Source of the DNA: Nitrospira sp.
GTDB taxonomy: Bacteria; Nitrospirota; Nitrospiria; Nitrospirales; Nitrospiraceae
Direction: 5' to 3'
Length of the DNA stretch: 52,508 bases
NCBI GenBank assembly: GCA_015903995.1
Contig: JABMDK010000013.1
Span: 145,597 to 198,104 of the forward strand
Shown here: positions 43,710 to 52,508 of the stretch, one piece after another
Numbering within the stretch: position 1 is the stretch's first letter
How the letters are laid out: each line of letters begins with the position of its first letter
Notes under the pieces: model-generated
Told to the model about the DNA's origin: nothing
Seen by the model: the letters and a program-made list of their open reading frames with translations, nothing else
Databases searched by the model: none
Made by a program: the position numbers and the translations under genes

Positions 43710-45889
43710 TGCTCGGACCGATACAAGTCAGTTCCCTGAATATGATGACGAAGTTCGTCGGCCCTCATCTTCCCACGGGAACGGAGATTACGATACATCC
43801 CCAGAGCCCACAGTGGGAAATACTGACAATACCAATGATACCGAAGATAAAACACACGCGGAAATCCCGTCCCGGTATGGCTGATTTCCTCCCACGACCC
43901 ATCCTTCATCTGCCGACGAAGGAGAAACTGCACTCCTCGCGCAACACTGAAGGAATCAATCGCTCCAGCCGACATCAGCGCCATCAAGGCCCATGCTGTT
44001 TGTGAGGGTGTGCTCTCCCCTCGACCGCGATACTCACCATCGTCCCTGTAGGAAAGACAGGACTCACCCCATCCACCGTCAGGATTCTGTTTCGATTCCA
44101 GCCACGCAACGGCGCGACAAATATACGGTGCCGAAAGATCTTCACCGATGGCCCTGAGCCCGGCTAAGACGGACCAGGTCCCGTAGACATAATTGACCCC
44201 CCAGCGTCCATACCAACTCCCGTCTTCCTCCTGCTCTTTTTTCAGAAACGCCAAGGCCGGTCCTGCAGCCGGATGAGTCTTGTCGTACCCCAATGCACCG
44301 AGCATCTCCAGACAACGCCCGGCCAGATCGGAGGTACTGGGGTCCAAGAGCGCTTTATGATCAGCAAAGGGGATATAGTTAAAGACGACTCGGTTGTTGT
44401 CTTTATCGTACGCACCCCAGCCGCCGTCGGATCCCTGCATGGCCAAGACCCATCGCATCCCGCGGCCTATCGACTCGTTCAGCTGGTCTTCGTGGCCAGG
44501 AATTTTCAACTTGGAGAGCGCCATGATGACCACGGCGGAATCGTCGACATCGGGATACGACTCATTCTCAAACTGAAAATACCACCCCCCCGGTTCTGCG
44601 TTCGGCGAAGAGACAATCCAGTCACCCACAGTTTTGGTTTGCCTGGAGATGAGATACTGGCCGGCCTTTTGAAGCGCAGGATGATCTTGAGGCACTCCCG
44701 ACTCAGTCAGCGCATTCGTGAGCAACGCGGTATCCCAAATAGGCGAAAAACAGGGCTGGAGATGGAGGGTGGAGACCGCCTCACCATCGACCATTGCGGA
44801 ATCGTAGACCTCCAACGCCTCGATCTCATGAAGCGCCTTGACGACCAGGGGGTCATCGGCATCGTACCCTAAACATTGAAGCGCCATAATGGAGTTGGCC
44901 ATCGCCGGGTAGATGGCACCGAGCCCCCCTGACCCTTTGAGATGATCCACCATCCAGCACGCGGCTTTATGCAACGCCTTTTCCCGTAACACCCGCATCG
45001 GCATACGATCATACAGTTTGAGCATCACATCCAAGGCCACAAAGAAGTTATGCGGGGTAAACCAGGCCTGATCCTTGTTGAACGGAGGGTATTTCCAATA
45101 GCGAACCTCCGAGCGCGGTATCGGGTACAACTCGTCGATACCTTGTTCCTCTGGAATTCGGCAGACCGGGCGGTGCGCGAATACGATGAGCAGTGGAATC
45201 AGCACAGCCCGAGACCAATACGAGATCGCATAGATGCTGAAGTAGAACTTCTTCGGCAGCAACATCAGTTCAACGGGCATGTGGGGGACACCTTCCCAAT
45301 CATACTGATCGAACAAGGCCAGCGTGATTTTCGTAAACACGTTGGCCTGGAGGACACCGCCCATCGCCAGAATCCGTTCTTTGGCCAGAACCATAAACGG
45401 TTCGTCCGCCGACACGCCGCTTAATTTGAGCGCAAAATATGCCTTGACCGATGCGCTGATCTCCGCCGGTCCGCCGTAATAGATCGGCCACCCGCCATCA
45501 GGCAGTTGCGTTGTTCGAAGGTATCGAACCGCTTTGGCCTCTCGCTCAAGATCGACCCGATCAAGAAATCGACGCAGCATGACGTATTCGGAGGTCAGTG
45601 TGGTATCTGCTTCCAGCTCGGCAACCCAATACCCTTCGGCATGTTGGCGGTTGAAGAACCACGATTGACTCCTCCTGATCGCGTCATCCACCGCATCAGG
45701 CTGGCTCACGGCATGACCGATGGGTCGGCGAGCAGCCGAAGAGTCCAACGACGGCAGAATAACCGGTTTGTCGGAAACCAACCGAAGCGATGCGACAGGA
45801 GTCAGCTCCGTAGCAGGATCGAATCTCCCTTGAACAGTCGAGAGCAGGCTGTCAGAGAGGCGGTTGAACAACGCCTTGATGATATTCAT
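43706..45889 (-). CDS. shc: Squalene-hopene cyclase
   Basis: 727 aa, slightly long for the family (about 630-680). The catalytic acid motif DVDDSAV lies near residue 447, and several QW-type repeats are visible (QLPDGGWPIYY, MQGSDGGWGAYDKDNN, KQNPDGGWGES, RQMKDGSWEE). It cyclises squalene to hopene/hopanol on the inner membrane surface, the committed step to hopanoids. The C-terminal part is co-translated with hpnG. No strong ribosome site precedes ATG 45889. Confidence 0.97.
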   Translation of the reverse strand: MNIIKALFNRLSDSLLSTVQGRFDPATELTPVASLRLVSDKPVILPSLDSSAARRPIGHAVSQPDAVDDAIRRSQSWFFNRQHAEGYWVAELEADTTLTSEYVMLRRFLDRVDLEREAKAVRYLRTTQLPDGGWPIYYGGPAEISASVKAYFALKLSGVSADEPFMVLAKERILAMGGVLQANVFTKITLALFDQYDWEGVPHMPVELMLLPKKFYFSIYAISYWSRAVLIPLLIVFAHRPVCRIPEEQGIDELYPIPRSEVRYWKYPPFNKDQAWFTPHNFFVALDVMLKLYDRMPMRVLREKALHKAACWMVDHLKGSGGLGAIYPAMANSIMALQCLGYDADDPLVVKALHEIEALEVYDSAMVDGEAVSTLHLQPCFSPIWDTALLTNALTESGVPQDHPALQKAGQYLISRQTKTVGDWIVSSPNAEPGGWYFQFENESYPDVDDSAVVIMALSKLKIPGHEDQLNESIGRGMRWVLAMQGSDGGWGAYDKDNNRVVFNYIPFADHKALLDPSTSDLAGRCLEMLGALGYDKTHPAAGPALAFLKKEQEEDGSWYGRWGVNYVYGTWSVLAGLRAIGEDLSAPYICRAVAWLESKQNPDGGWGESCLSYRDDGEYRGRGESTPSQTAWALMALMSAGAIDSFSVARGVQFLLRRQMKDGSWEEISHTGTGFPRVFYLRYHWYCQYFPLWALGMYRNLRSRGKMRADELRHHIQGTDLYRSEH

Positions 45890-46574
45890 GAATCGTTATG
45901 ACTTAACCGACAAGACTGAGGAGGGTGAAAGACCGGCATCTTGCAATGGTCTCCCTTCGTAAACCTTTCCAATACTCCCTGAGGATATACCGGAGGCTTA
46001 TAACAGACGATTGGAAACGAGTCAAGCGCGCGAGGGGAGAAGTGCCTGAAGTATCTATATTTTTTGGAGGTGTAGACGATCAACAACACCGCTCCACAGT
46101 ATCCATAACCGAACGTCACGGCGTTACGCTGCCCATCGATCACTTCATGAGGAGGACGTCACCACCCTATCCCAAAAGCTACATAGTAGGTGGCCTGCCG
46201 CCCCTGCACAAAGCTGCCACTGAGCGACACTACGATCAGTGCCAGTGGGACCGTCAGTAGCGATCCGGAAACTCAGGCTGTTCAAGGCAAGTCCCCCAAC
46301 GGTCACAGTCCCCGGGCTCTCGTCTGGACCTGCACTGTAATCGTCGCGGCAAAGAGAATTATGGCCGGCACACCGTTGAACCGGAGAGCGAGGTGCCGAC
46401 AGTGCCAGCGTTCACCGCTCCCCGGTAGAAACGCTCATGAGTTTTTGGAATGAAGAAGGTTGGTTCGACTGGTGACTTATGCTGCTATTGGCAACATGTC
46501 CTCACCAAGAATACCTGGGTGTGAGCCCCCCAAAGCTGCGCGCAGGGGAGCACTGACGACACAACAGAAAAAGG
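45890..46574. other. 685-bp intergenic region with decayed coding traces
   Basis: Nearest shc it should hold that gene's promoter. On the minus strand, about 46159-46411, pieces of a broken gene are visible (see separate entry). No intact gene is seen. Confidence 0.4.
46159..46411 (-). pseudogene. Possible remnant of an outer-membrane beta-barrel gene
   Basis: One minus-strand frame reads DDYSAGPDESPGTVTVGG, then LALNSLSF. Another, after a frame break near 46270, reads SLSGSFVQGRQATYYVAFG and ends IGW-TGA at 46159-46161; alternating residues and a terminal aromatic are typical of the last strand of an outer-membrane barrel. No start codon or ribosome site is found. Read as a decayed gene; confidence is low. 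Confidence 0.25.
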
Positions 46575-46829
46575 TTATCGCGTCAAGATGACAACGAGAG
46601 CAACAAAGCTCCACAACGTGACTGATAGGCGCAGTCCGTTGACAATACCTCTAGCGGACCCCAACGGGTCATACTCCAACTTTTCCTCTTCCTTTCGTTC
46701 ATCCCGTACCGCCTGCAACGGCCTCTCCGGCATTTTGCAGTCGGGCATGAGCAGTGCTTCCAAGGTCACATGGGCAAGCGCAACCGACTGTGGATGGAGT
46801 CCTCTATCCTGGGTTTGCAAAAGCGCCAT
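46575..46829 (-). CDS. Small tail-anchored membrane protein, unknown function
   Basis: 84 aa, ATG 46829 with GAGGAGG 4-8 bases before it. The N-terminal 55 residues are soluble, with an acidic EERKEEEKLE-type patch; one C-terminal helix (about 62-83, LRLSVTLWSFVALVVIL) would anchor it in the inner membrane. No family recognised. Confidence 0.65.
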   Translation of the reverse strand: MALLQTQDRGLHPQSVALAHVTLEALLMPDCKMPERPLQAVRDERKEEEKLEYDPLGSARGIVNGLRLSVTLWSFVALVVILTR

Positions 46830-46937
46830 GATCCCTCCTCGTTGATGGTGATGCAGGCTGTGACGCAGCTTTCACACTCTTGCTAGAGCAACAACGATAC
46901 CGTGAGTCATCTGCTCTTCATAGCAAAACCACTTTTC

Positions 46938-46966
46938 CAGGCCCCACATCCACGATGTGGGGCCTG
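46938..46966. repeat. Perfect 13-bp hairpin
   Basis: CAGGCCCCACATC-CAC-GATGTGGGGCCTG. No T-run on either strand. It could be a mobile-element end, a protein site or a structured RNA. Confidence 0.6.
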
Positions 46967-47182
46967 CGGGAGAGCACATCCATAAACCATTGACAAACCA
47001 TGTCCTGCTTCGATACTGGCATCCACATCTCAGGACATGGTGGAAGCTCGCCCCACAATGCTGCAGTTCTTTCAGGCAACTTGAGCATTGCCCGGCATAT
47101 GACCTGGACATTCTTGAACACTAAAAGGTCAGACACCCTACGTGAATTGGCACTGCAGAGACAAAAAGAGGCTATATCGGTA

Positions 47183-47281
47183 AGTAAATAACCCCGCCCT
47201 TCCAGGCGGGGCTTTTGTAAACCAAGAGGGGATGTGCCTCCGCTTCGCTACGGGCTGCCATTCCTCCCCGCTCTTCCGAGC
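47183..47281. repeat. 99-bp exact repeat, copy 1, with bidirectional terminator
   Basis: Identical to 52410-52508. It contains CCCCGCC-CTTCCA-GGCGGGG (47192-47211) followed by CTTTTG on the plus strand and by TTATTTACTT on the minus strand, so it can end smc transcripts. The rest has CTTCGCTACGGGCTGCCATT and a CCTCCCCGCTC end, somewhat like the subterminal part of IS200/IS605-type elements, but no transposase is present. Confidence 0.85.
47192..47217. terminator. Bidirectional Rho-independent terminator downstream of smc
   Basis: 7-bp all-GC stem with a 6-base loop, then CTTTTG (+) or TTATTTACTT (-). Confidence 0.6.
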
Positions 47282-47440
47282 CTGGCAGATTTTGGTGAAA
47301 AACGGTGTTCGTCACCCTGGAGACGGGTCACGGTTGACGGCAAACCCGTTCAGAAACGAGTTTACTAGGACAGCGAAGAGGAGCGTAAAAACTCCCACTC
47401 CTTCGATTGATCAAAAATGTGTGGCGCCGGACGACCTCCC

Positions 47441-50400
47441 CTATACCGGCTGCAGATCGCCCAGCCGGACGGACACCAATTTCGACACCCCCGGCTCTTC
47501 CATGGTAACGCCAAAGAGAGAATCAGCGATGCTCATCGTCCGCTTATTGTGCGTAATGACGAGGAACTGGGCATTCTGCGCCAGTTCTTTCAAGACTCCC
47601 GTGAACCGACCGATGTTTTCCTCGTCCAGCGGGGCATCGATTTCGTCCAATAGGCAGAACGGTGTCGGCCTAATCAGAAAGCTTGCAAACAATAGTGCCA
47701 TCGCCGTGAGCGTCTTTTCTCCACCTGACAGCATGGTGATGCTCTTCAGCCGTTTCCCAGGCGGTTGTGCCACGATTTCAATACCTGGTTCTTGACTGCC
47801 TGAAGGCTCCCCGTTTTCAGCAGGCGGCTCCTCGACCAGCTGCAGCTCGGCTCGCCCGCCAGGAAAAAATTGGCCGAAGACCTCGGTGAACTTCTGCTGC
47901 AACTCTTGGTACGTGGCCGCAAACATTTCCTTCGTCGTCTGGTGAATCCGCTGAATAATTTCCTTCAGTGACGCGATCGAATTCGACAGATCCTGCTCCT
48001 GAGCAGACAAGAATGTATGGCGTTCCTCCAGCTCTTGGTGCTCGCTGATCGCGGCTAAGTTGATGGGGCCCATTCGATCCATCCGGTCACGGAGCTTCTG
48101 CAACTGCTCTTTCAGCTCGGCATCCGAGCGATGCTCGGTCTCCTGCACGGCCGTGACATCACCTTCGTTCATCGGCTCGTTCGATGTTACCTGATTCTCG
48201 ATCAGTGCGAGGGGATCAAGCTGATAGGTCCCCGACAATGTTCCTTCGACCGTCCCCAATTGCGTGCGAATTTCCGCTCGACGAACCTCGACCGTCATCC
48301 GAGCATCCCGAATGATCGACATGCCCCGTCGCAATTCCTCCAAACCGGATTCATGCGTGTGGCTCACTGCTGTCTGTTGCGCCTGTCGCTCCTGAGCGGC
48401 GACCAATTCTCCCTTCACCTGCCCAGCGGTAACACCGAGTTCTTGGCAGAAGCCCTCCTGACGAGCTTGTTCTGCCTGGCTCTGTTCAATGAGTCCCTTC
48501 AGACTATTCAGATGCTCACCCAATGCACGACGCCGATCTTCCGTCTCCTGAATCTGCTGTGTCACCCGAGCCCGGTTCAGTCGCTCATGTTCCCGTTTGG
48601 CTCGCAAACCCTCCGCGGTCAGCTTCGCTTGAGTCACCTGTTCCTGGTGCACCCTCATCTGCTGATCGAGCAGCCCCAGTCGTTCGCGCACCCTCCCCAA
48701 CATCGTGTCCTGTCCGTTTTTCTCAGCCTGCCATTGAGCCAATTGCGTCCGGACTGAGTGTGATTCCTGTTCCAACCGCTGCCCTTCGCTGATCCCCTCC
48801 TGAATTTCCGTCTCTATCCCGGTCAGGCGATGGTCCAGGTCGTTCAACACATGCTGAAGCTTCTCTTCATCCTTGCGGAGCGACAGATTCTGCATCTCGG
48901 CGTCACGCAGCGCATCTCCGAGTTGGCGATTCTGCTGGGTGAGCATCTGGATCTGGGCGGATATCATCTCTCGCTGCTGCTTGCTCTGCTCGAGCTCCGT
49001 CACAAGCACATGGCGTTTGGTTTCAAGATCGATCACCTCGCGCCGGCGCTCCAGCAAACCCGGCGTTCCTTGCACCTGACCGCCCGTCACGATGCCCGAC
49101 GCATCCACCACTTCCCCATCCAGCGTCACGAGAATGGGACCGTTCGGAGCACTCCACGCATGCTGCTCCCACAATTGCATCGCCTGGTCCAACGATCGAA
49201 TAATGACGACGCGATCGAACAATGAATCTCGAGCCGCCGTTCGAGCCGCGTCGGTTTGGACCAGATCTACGGCGAGCCCGACGACGCCCGGTTGCGTGGC
49301 GATCGACGTCCACCAATCATGAGTCCGTCCGCCTTCCCATCGTGGGCGCTGGGGAATAAAACTGCCCCGCCCCAACGACTCTTGTTGAAGGAATCGAATC
49401 AACCGTTGCCCGACGGACGGTTCATCCACAAACCATCCTCGAACGCGCTCCCCCAACACCGCCTCAACCGCCCGTTCCATCCCCGACGGAACCACCAACC
49501 ATTCGGCCACCGCATCCCGTACCCCATCACAAGACTTCAAGGCTGGGCCTTGCTGAGTCCCCTGCCGACCGTAACCCATCTCTTCACGAACCACACCCTG
49601 CAGCGCCTCCAGGCGAGAATCCACTCCGGCCAGCTCTTCCGAACGTCGCAAGATCACCGGATCCAACGACTGGAGGGCGCTTGTAGCTTGAGCCGCCTCC
49701 TCTTGCACGGTGCGTTGTTCCGTCCGGAGTTGCGAGACGAGACGATCTGCCTCTCCATATTCCTTGCGCAAAATCTCGTAGCGCCCGATTGCCGATTCAC
49801 GCTGGCTGCGCAGTTCGTCTCGTTCCGACGACAAGCGAGTGCCGCGGCCCGCGAGATCTTCCATTCGCTTGGCCAATTGCGAGATACTTTGTTCGGTATT
49901 GGCGACAAGCACGGCCAATTGCAGTACATCTTTGCGCCCTCGCTCCTCCTCCGCAACGGCCGCAGCCCGTTGGTTGAGCAAACGCGTCAGCTCTTCATCG
50001 AGTTCCACGAGCACCCGATCCCGAAGCGCCATCTCCTCCTCGACCGACGTCAATGAGGACTCGATGGTTTGAAGTCCGGCAGCCAACGTCTCTTGTGATC
50101 GGACCAGCTCCTCCAGCTCGGCGGATTCCTGTACCTGTTGTTGGCTGAATAACAACCCTCGGTTCCGTTCGACCTCCGCCGCCGTCAGCGCATGGGCCTG
50201 CTGTTGTTCCACACCCGCCAGTTCCTCCCGAATCTTCCCGATGGAATCGGCGGTCGCGATCGCATCAAGACGCGCCTGTTCGAGTTCCGTCGTCAGGCGA
50301 GCCAGATCGGCCGCTTTCTCGGATTCTTCTTGATCTAGGTTCAGAACTTCTGTTTCCGCCTCCTGTAATGTTTGTCGTAAGCCCCTGAATTCCCTGGTCA

Positions 50401-51121
50401 ACAATGTCACTTCGATCTCGCGCGCCTCACCCTGCAGAGCCTGAAAGGTGCGCGCCTGGCGAGCTTGGCGTTCCAACGAATTGAGTTGCTTCTTGACCTC
50501 TGCCACGATGTCTCGGACACGCAAGAGATTCTGCTGCGTCGATTCCAACTTCCGCAGCGCCTCGGCTTTCTGTTTCTTATACCGGACGATGCCCGCCGTC
50601 TCCTCAATCAGCTCGCGCCGGTCTTGCGGCGAGGCATTCAAGATCTGATCGATCTGGCCCTGGGCAATGACCGTGTGTCCTTTGCTCCCCGCCCGCGTGT
50701 CGAGCAACAAACTGCGGATATCCTTCAACCGGCATTGAATCTTGTTGATGAGATACTCGCTCTCGCCGTTGCGGTACAACCGGCGGGTAATCATCATCTC
50801 TTGCGCCTCAGTCAGCTCGCTCGGAAGTCCTGAGCCGCCGTCCAGCTTCAGCATCGCCGGATCGAGCCCGCCCATCACCAGCGACACTTCCGCCATGCCC
50901 AAGGGTTTTCTGAGTTCGGTGCCGTTAAAAATGACGTCTTCCATCTTTTCGCTTCTGAGCGTTTTGGTGCTTTGCTCACCCAACACCCACAGGATGGCGT
51001 CTACGACGTTGCTCTTGCCGCTCCCGTTCGGACCGACGATCGCTGTAACCCCCTCGGGGAATTCAATCTTAGCTTCCGCGAACGACTTGAAGCCCATCAT
51101 GTTCATGGATTTCAGATGCAT
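47441..51121 (-). CDS. smc: Chromosome segregation protein SMC
   Basis: 1226 aa. ATG 51121 ([15 protein letters not shown]) is used; GAAGGTGAG lies before it and the longer frame adds only a short, unsupported tail. N-terminal Walker [10 protein letters not shown]; long coiled coils around a hinge (about 520-680); C-terminal signature [13 protein letters not shown] and Walker [16 protein letters not shown]. It is the core ATPase of the bacterial SMC-ScpAB condensin. No scpA or scpB is nearby. Confidence 0.97.
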   Translation of the reverse strand: MHLKSMNMMGFKSFAEAKIEFPEGVTAIVGPNGSGKSNVVDAILWVLGEQSTKTLRSEKMEDVIFNGTELRKPLGMAEVSLVMGGLDPAMLKLDGGSGLPSELTEAQEMMITRRLYRNGESEYLINKIQCRLKDIRSLLLDTRAGSKGHTVIAQGQIDQILNASPQDRRELIEETAGIVRYKKQKAEALRKLESTQQNLLRVRDIVAEVKKQLNSLERQARQARTFQALQGEAREIEVTLLTREFRGLRQTLQEAETEVLNLDQEESEKAADLARLTTELEQARLDAIATADSIGKIREELAGVEQQQAHALTAAEVERNRGLLFSQQQVQESAELEELVRSQETLAAGLQTIESSLTSVEEEMALRDRVLVELDEELTRLLNQRAAAVAEEERGRKDVLQLAVLVANTEQSISQLAKRMEDLAGRGTRLSSERDELRSQRESAIGRYEILRKEYGEADRLVSQLRTEQRTVQEEAAQATSALQSLDPVILRRSEELAGVDSRLEALQGVVREEMGYGRQGTQQGPALKSCDGVRDAVAEWLVVPSGMERAVEAVLGERVRGWFVDEPSVGQRLIRFLQQESLGRGSFIPQRPRWEGGRTHDWWTSIATQPGVVGLAVDLVQTDAARTAARDSLFDRVVIIRSLDQAMQLWEQHAWSAPNGPILVTLDGEVVDASGIVTGGQVQGTPGLLERRREVIDLETKRHVLVTELEQSKQQREMISAQIQMLTQQNRQLGDALRDAEMQNLSLRKDEEKLQHVLNDLDHRLTGIETEIQEGISEGQRLEQESHSVRTQLAQWQAEKNGQDTMLGRVRERLGLLDQQMRVHQEQVTQAKLTAEGLRAKREHERLNRARVTQQIQETEDRRRALGEHLNSLKGLIEQSQAEQARQEGFCQELGVTAGQVKGELVAAQERQAQQTAVSHTHESGLEELRRGMSIIRDARMTVEVRRAEIRTQLGTVEGTLSGTYQLDPLALIENQVTSNEPMNEGDVTAVQETEHRSDAELKEQLQKLRDRMDRMGPINLAAISEHQELEERHTFLSAQEQDLSNSIASLKEIIQRIHQTTKEMFAATYQELQQKFTEVFGQFFPGGRAELQLVEEPPAENGEPSGSQEPGIEIVAQPPGKRLKSITMLSGGEKTLTAMALLFASFLIRPTPFCLLDEIDAPLDEENIGRFTGVLKELAQNAQFLVITHNKRTMSIADSLFGVTMEEPGVSKLVSVRLGDLQPV

Positions 51122-51175
51122 CAGCTCACCTTCTGTGACGTACACATACAATCAATAGGGAATGCGTGCGTGGAA

Positions 51176-51208
51176 AACAAAAAACTTCCGGCCCTTGTAC
51201 CACAAGGG
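51176..51208 (-). terminator. Terminator candidate between ispH and smc
   Basis: On the minus strand CCCTTG-TGGTA-CAAGGG is followed, seven bases later, by TTTTTTGTTTT. It would end ispH transcripts before smc. Confidence 0.5.
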
Positions 51209-51253
51209 TTCTGAGAAATCAAAAACAAAACACATTGCGTAGTGGATGAATTG

Positions 51254-51282
51254 ATATGGCCCTACAATAGGTAGGGCCATAT
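51254..51282. repeat. Perfect 12-bp hairpin downstream of ispH
   Basis: ATATGGCCCTAC-AATAG-GTAGGGCCATAT, 28 bases after the ispH stop, without a T-run. It may assist termination or protect the mRNA end. Confidence 0.55.
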
Positions 51283-51309
51283 GGAGATATGTACGGACGC
51301 CACCGCCGG

Positions 51310-52272
51310 CTACCTAGCGATACTGGCGACCGGCTTCTTTGCAGATTCGATCTGGACAAGTTCCTTCGGCAGGAGGAATTCCACGTCTTCCTCGATCACC
51401 GTGAGTTCCTCCACATCGGACGGCTCCGATGCTCTCAGGAATGCCACCACTTCCGTGACCAGGATTTCCGGAGCTGACGCACCGGCTGCAATCCCGACTG
51501 CCTTGGCCCCTTGCATCCACACGGGATCGATGTCGGCGGCTGAGTCAATGAGATAAGACGGAATACCGCACTGTTCCCCCAGTTCGCGGAGGCGATTGGA
51601 ATTGGAGCTGTTCGGCGAACCGATGACCAGAATGACATCCACCAGACGAGACAATTCCTTGACGGCATTCTGCCGGTTTTGCGTCGCGTAGCAGATATCT
51701 TCCTGATGCGGCCCCTTGATGTTGGGAAATCGCTTGTGCAGCGCGCCGACGATATCCCGACATTCATCCACGCTCAGCGTCGTCTGCGTGACATACGACA
51801 GGTTGACCGTGTTGTCCACCTGCAGCTTTTCCACATCTTCCACCGACGACACCAAGTGAAACTTGTCGGGAACCTGGCCCAGCGTCCCGATCACTTCCGG
51901 GTGACCGGCGTGACCGATGAGGATCAACTCATACCCCTGCGTATAATCACGATTGACTTCGTTGTGCACCTTGATGACGAGCGGACAGGTTGCATCGATC
52001 ACGTGCAGGCGCCGCTGATTCGCTTCTTCCCACACCGACTTCGCCACGCCATGCGCGCTGAAAATGACGACCGACCCCTCAGGCACTTCGTTCAACTCTT
52101 CCACGAAGACCGCGCCCTTTCGCCGGAGCGAATTCACGACGTGGCGACTATGGACGATCTCATGCCGCACATAAATAGGCGCGCCGTACTTCTTGAGCGA
52201 CAGATCCACGATATCGATCGCCCGATCGACACCGGCGCAAAACCCACGGGGGTTGGCAAGGTATATCTTCAT
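51310..52272 (-). CDS. ispH: 4-hydroxy-3-methylbut-2-enyl diphosphate reductase (IspH/LytB)
   Basis: 320 aa, full length. The three iron-sulphur cysteines are C12 (NPRGFCAGV), the one in DATCPLV near 97, and that in [10 protein letters not shown] near 195. EIVHSRHVV and SAHGVA carry the substrate histidines. It reduces HMBPP to IPP and DMAPP, the last MEP step, using ferredoxin- or flavodoxin-type electrons. It is the third MEP gene of this window, after dxs and ispG. Confidence 0.97.
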   Translation of the reverse strand: MKIYLANPRGFCAGVDRAIDIVDLSLKKYGAPIYVRHEIVHSRHVVNSLRRKGAVFVEELNEVPEGSVVIFSAHGVAKSVWEEANQRRLHVIDATCPLVIKVHNEVNRDYTQGYELILIGHAGHPEVIGTLGQVPDKFHLVSSVEDVEKLQVDNTVNLSYVTQTTLSVDECRDIVGALHKRFPNIKGPHQEDICYATQNRQNAVKELSRLVDVILVIGSPNSSNSNRLRELGEQCGIPSYLIDSAADIDPVWMQGAKAVGIAAGASAPEILVTEVVAFLRASEPSDVEELTVIEEDVEFLLPKELVQIESAKKPVASIAR

Positions 52273-52409
52273 GGTCGTCGTAGCTCCTTCGTTCAGGCTC
52301 TACAAGACAGCCTTCTACTCTCCCATTATTGACGGCTCACGATACGTCAGATCCATGGGGTCCGTCAACCGAATTGGCTGACACTCCATGCGTGACTCGT
52401 TGCCCGAAT

Positions 52410-52508
52410 AGTAAATAACCCCGCCCTTCCAGGCGGGGCTTTTGTAAACCAAGAGGGGATGTGCCTCCGCTTCGCTACGGGCTGCCATTCCTCCCCGCTC
52501 TTCCGAGC
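52410..52508. repeat. 99-bp exact repeat, copy 2, forming the window's right end
   Basis: Identical to 47183-47281; the match starts exactly 99 bases from the end (preceding bases differ: T against A). It again contains the CCCCGCC/GGCGGGG terminator (52419-52438). Confidence 0.9.

Larger units (their letters stand above)
46830..47440. other. 611-bp intergenic region rich in inverted repeats
   Basis: Holds the 13-bp hairpin at 46938-46966, the inverted repeat CCATGTCCTG (46998-47007) / CAGGACATGG (47031-47040), and copy 1 of the 99-bp terminal repeat. A GTG frame at 46918-47136 (-) spans the hairpin and is not accepted as a gene. Confidence 0.4.

Noticed and set aside
46918..47136. 72-residue minus-strand GTG frame
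   Set aside because: It spans a perfect 13-bp hairpin, has a weak ribosome site and no recognisable features.

Overview
The window looks like the end of a contig from a Nitrospira-type nitrite oxidiser (phylum Nitrospirota). No marker gene is present, so this is an inference. It rests on an 11-gene, one-direction respiratory block that pairs a Rieske/cytochrome b complex with two CydA-like subunits, several membrane or lipoprotein c-type cytochromes and a nitrite-oxidoreductase-gamma-like haem protein; on a Chromatium-type 2[4Fe-4S] ferredoxin; and on full hopanoid and MEP isoprenoid gene sets.

Layout. 1-8 kb is an accessory stretch of small genes: a Sel1-repeat protein cut by the left edge, a coiled-coil OmpA-like protein, the ferredoxin, several unknown small proteins, a MazE/MazF pair and some broken genes. 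8.5-12.2 kb carries a Gram-negative sortase module: an OmpA-like protein, a VIT/VWA sortase substrate with an LPxTA tail, and a class GN sortase. 12.6-15.8 kb holds many small proteins, one of which seems to start at AUC. At 16.2 kb lies tRNA-Thr(CGT), then a caspase-fold lipoprotein that lacks both catalytic residues, then a UbiA prenyltransferase. 19.4-30.9 kb (minus strand) is the respiratory block. 32.3-45.9 kb (minus strand) is an envelope-lipid region: hpnH, tRNA-Cys(GCA), a GT87-like glycosyltransferase, ispG, dxs, an Omp85 barrel, a MlaC/D/F/E-type lipid transporter, hpnG and shc. 47.4-52.3 kb holds smc and ispH.

How the genes fit together. dxs, ispG and ispH supply isoprenoid precursors. 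Shc, HpnH and HpnG convert squalene to ribosylhopane, and the adjacent Mla-type transporter could move lipids across the envelope. The respiratory block reads as a quinol/cytochrome c module with two bd-like membrane subunits. The sortase module would hold one VWA protein at the inner membrane.

Caution on the sequence itself: three exact 99-bp repeats occur. Two are tandem (16109-16306 and 33666-33863), and one links 47183-47281 to the last 99 bases. Equal lengths at unrelated sites point to a k=99 de Bruijn assembly, so these duplications, and possibly the frameshifts near 5.55 kb and 9.6 kb, should be treated as possible artefacts.
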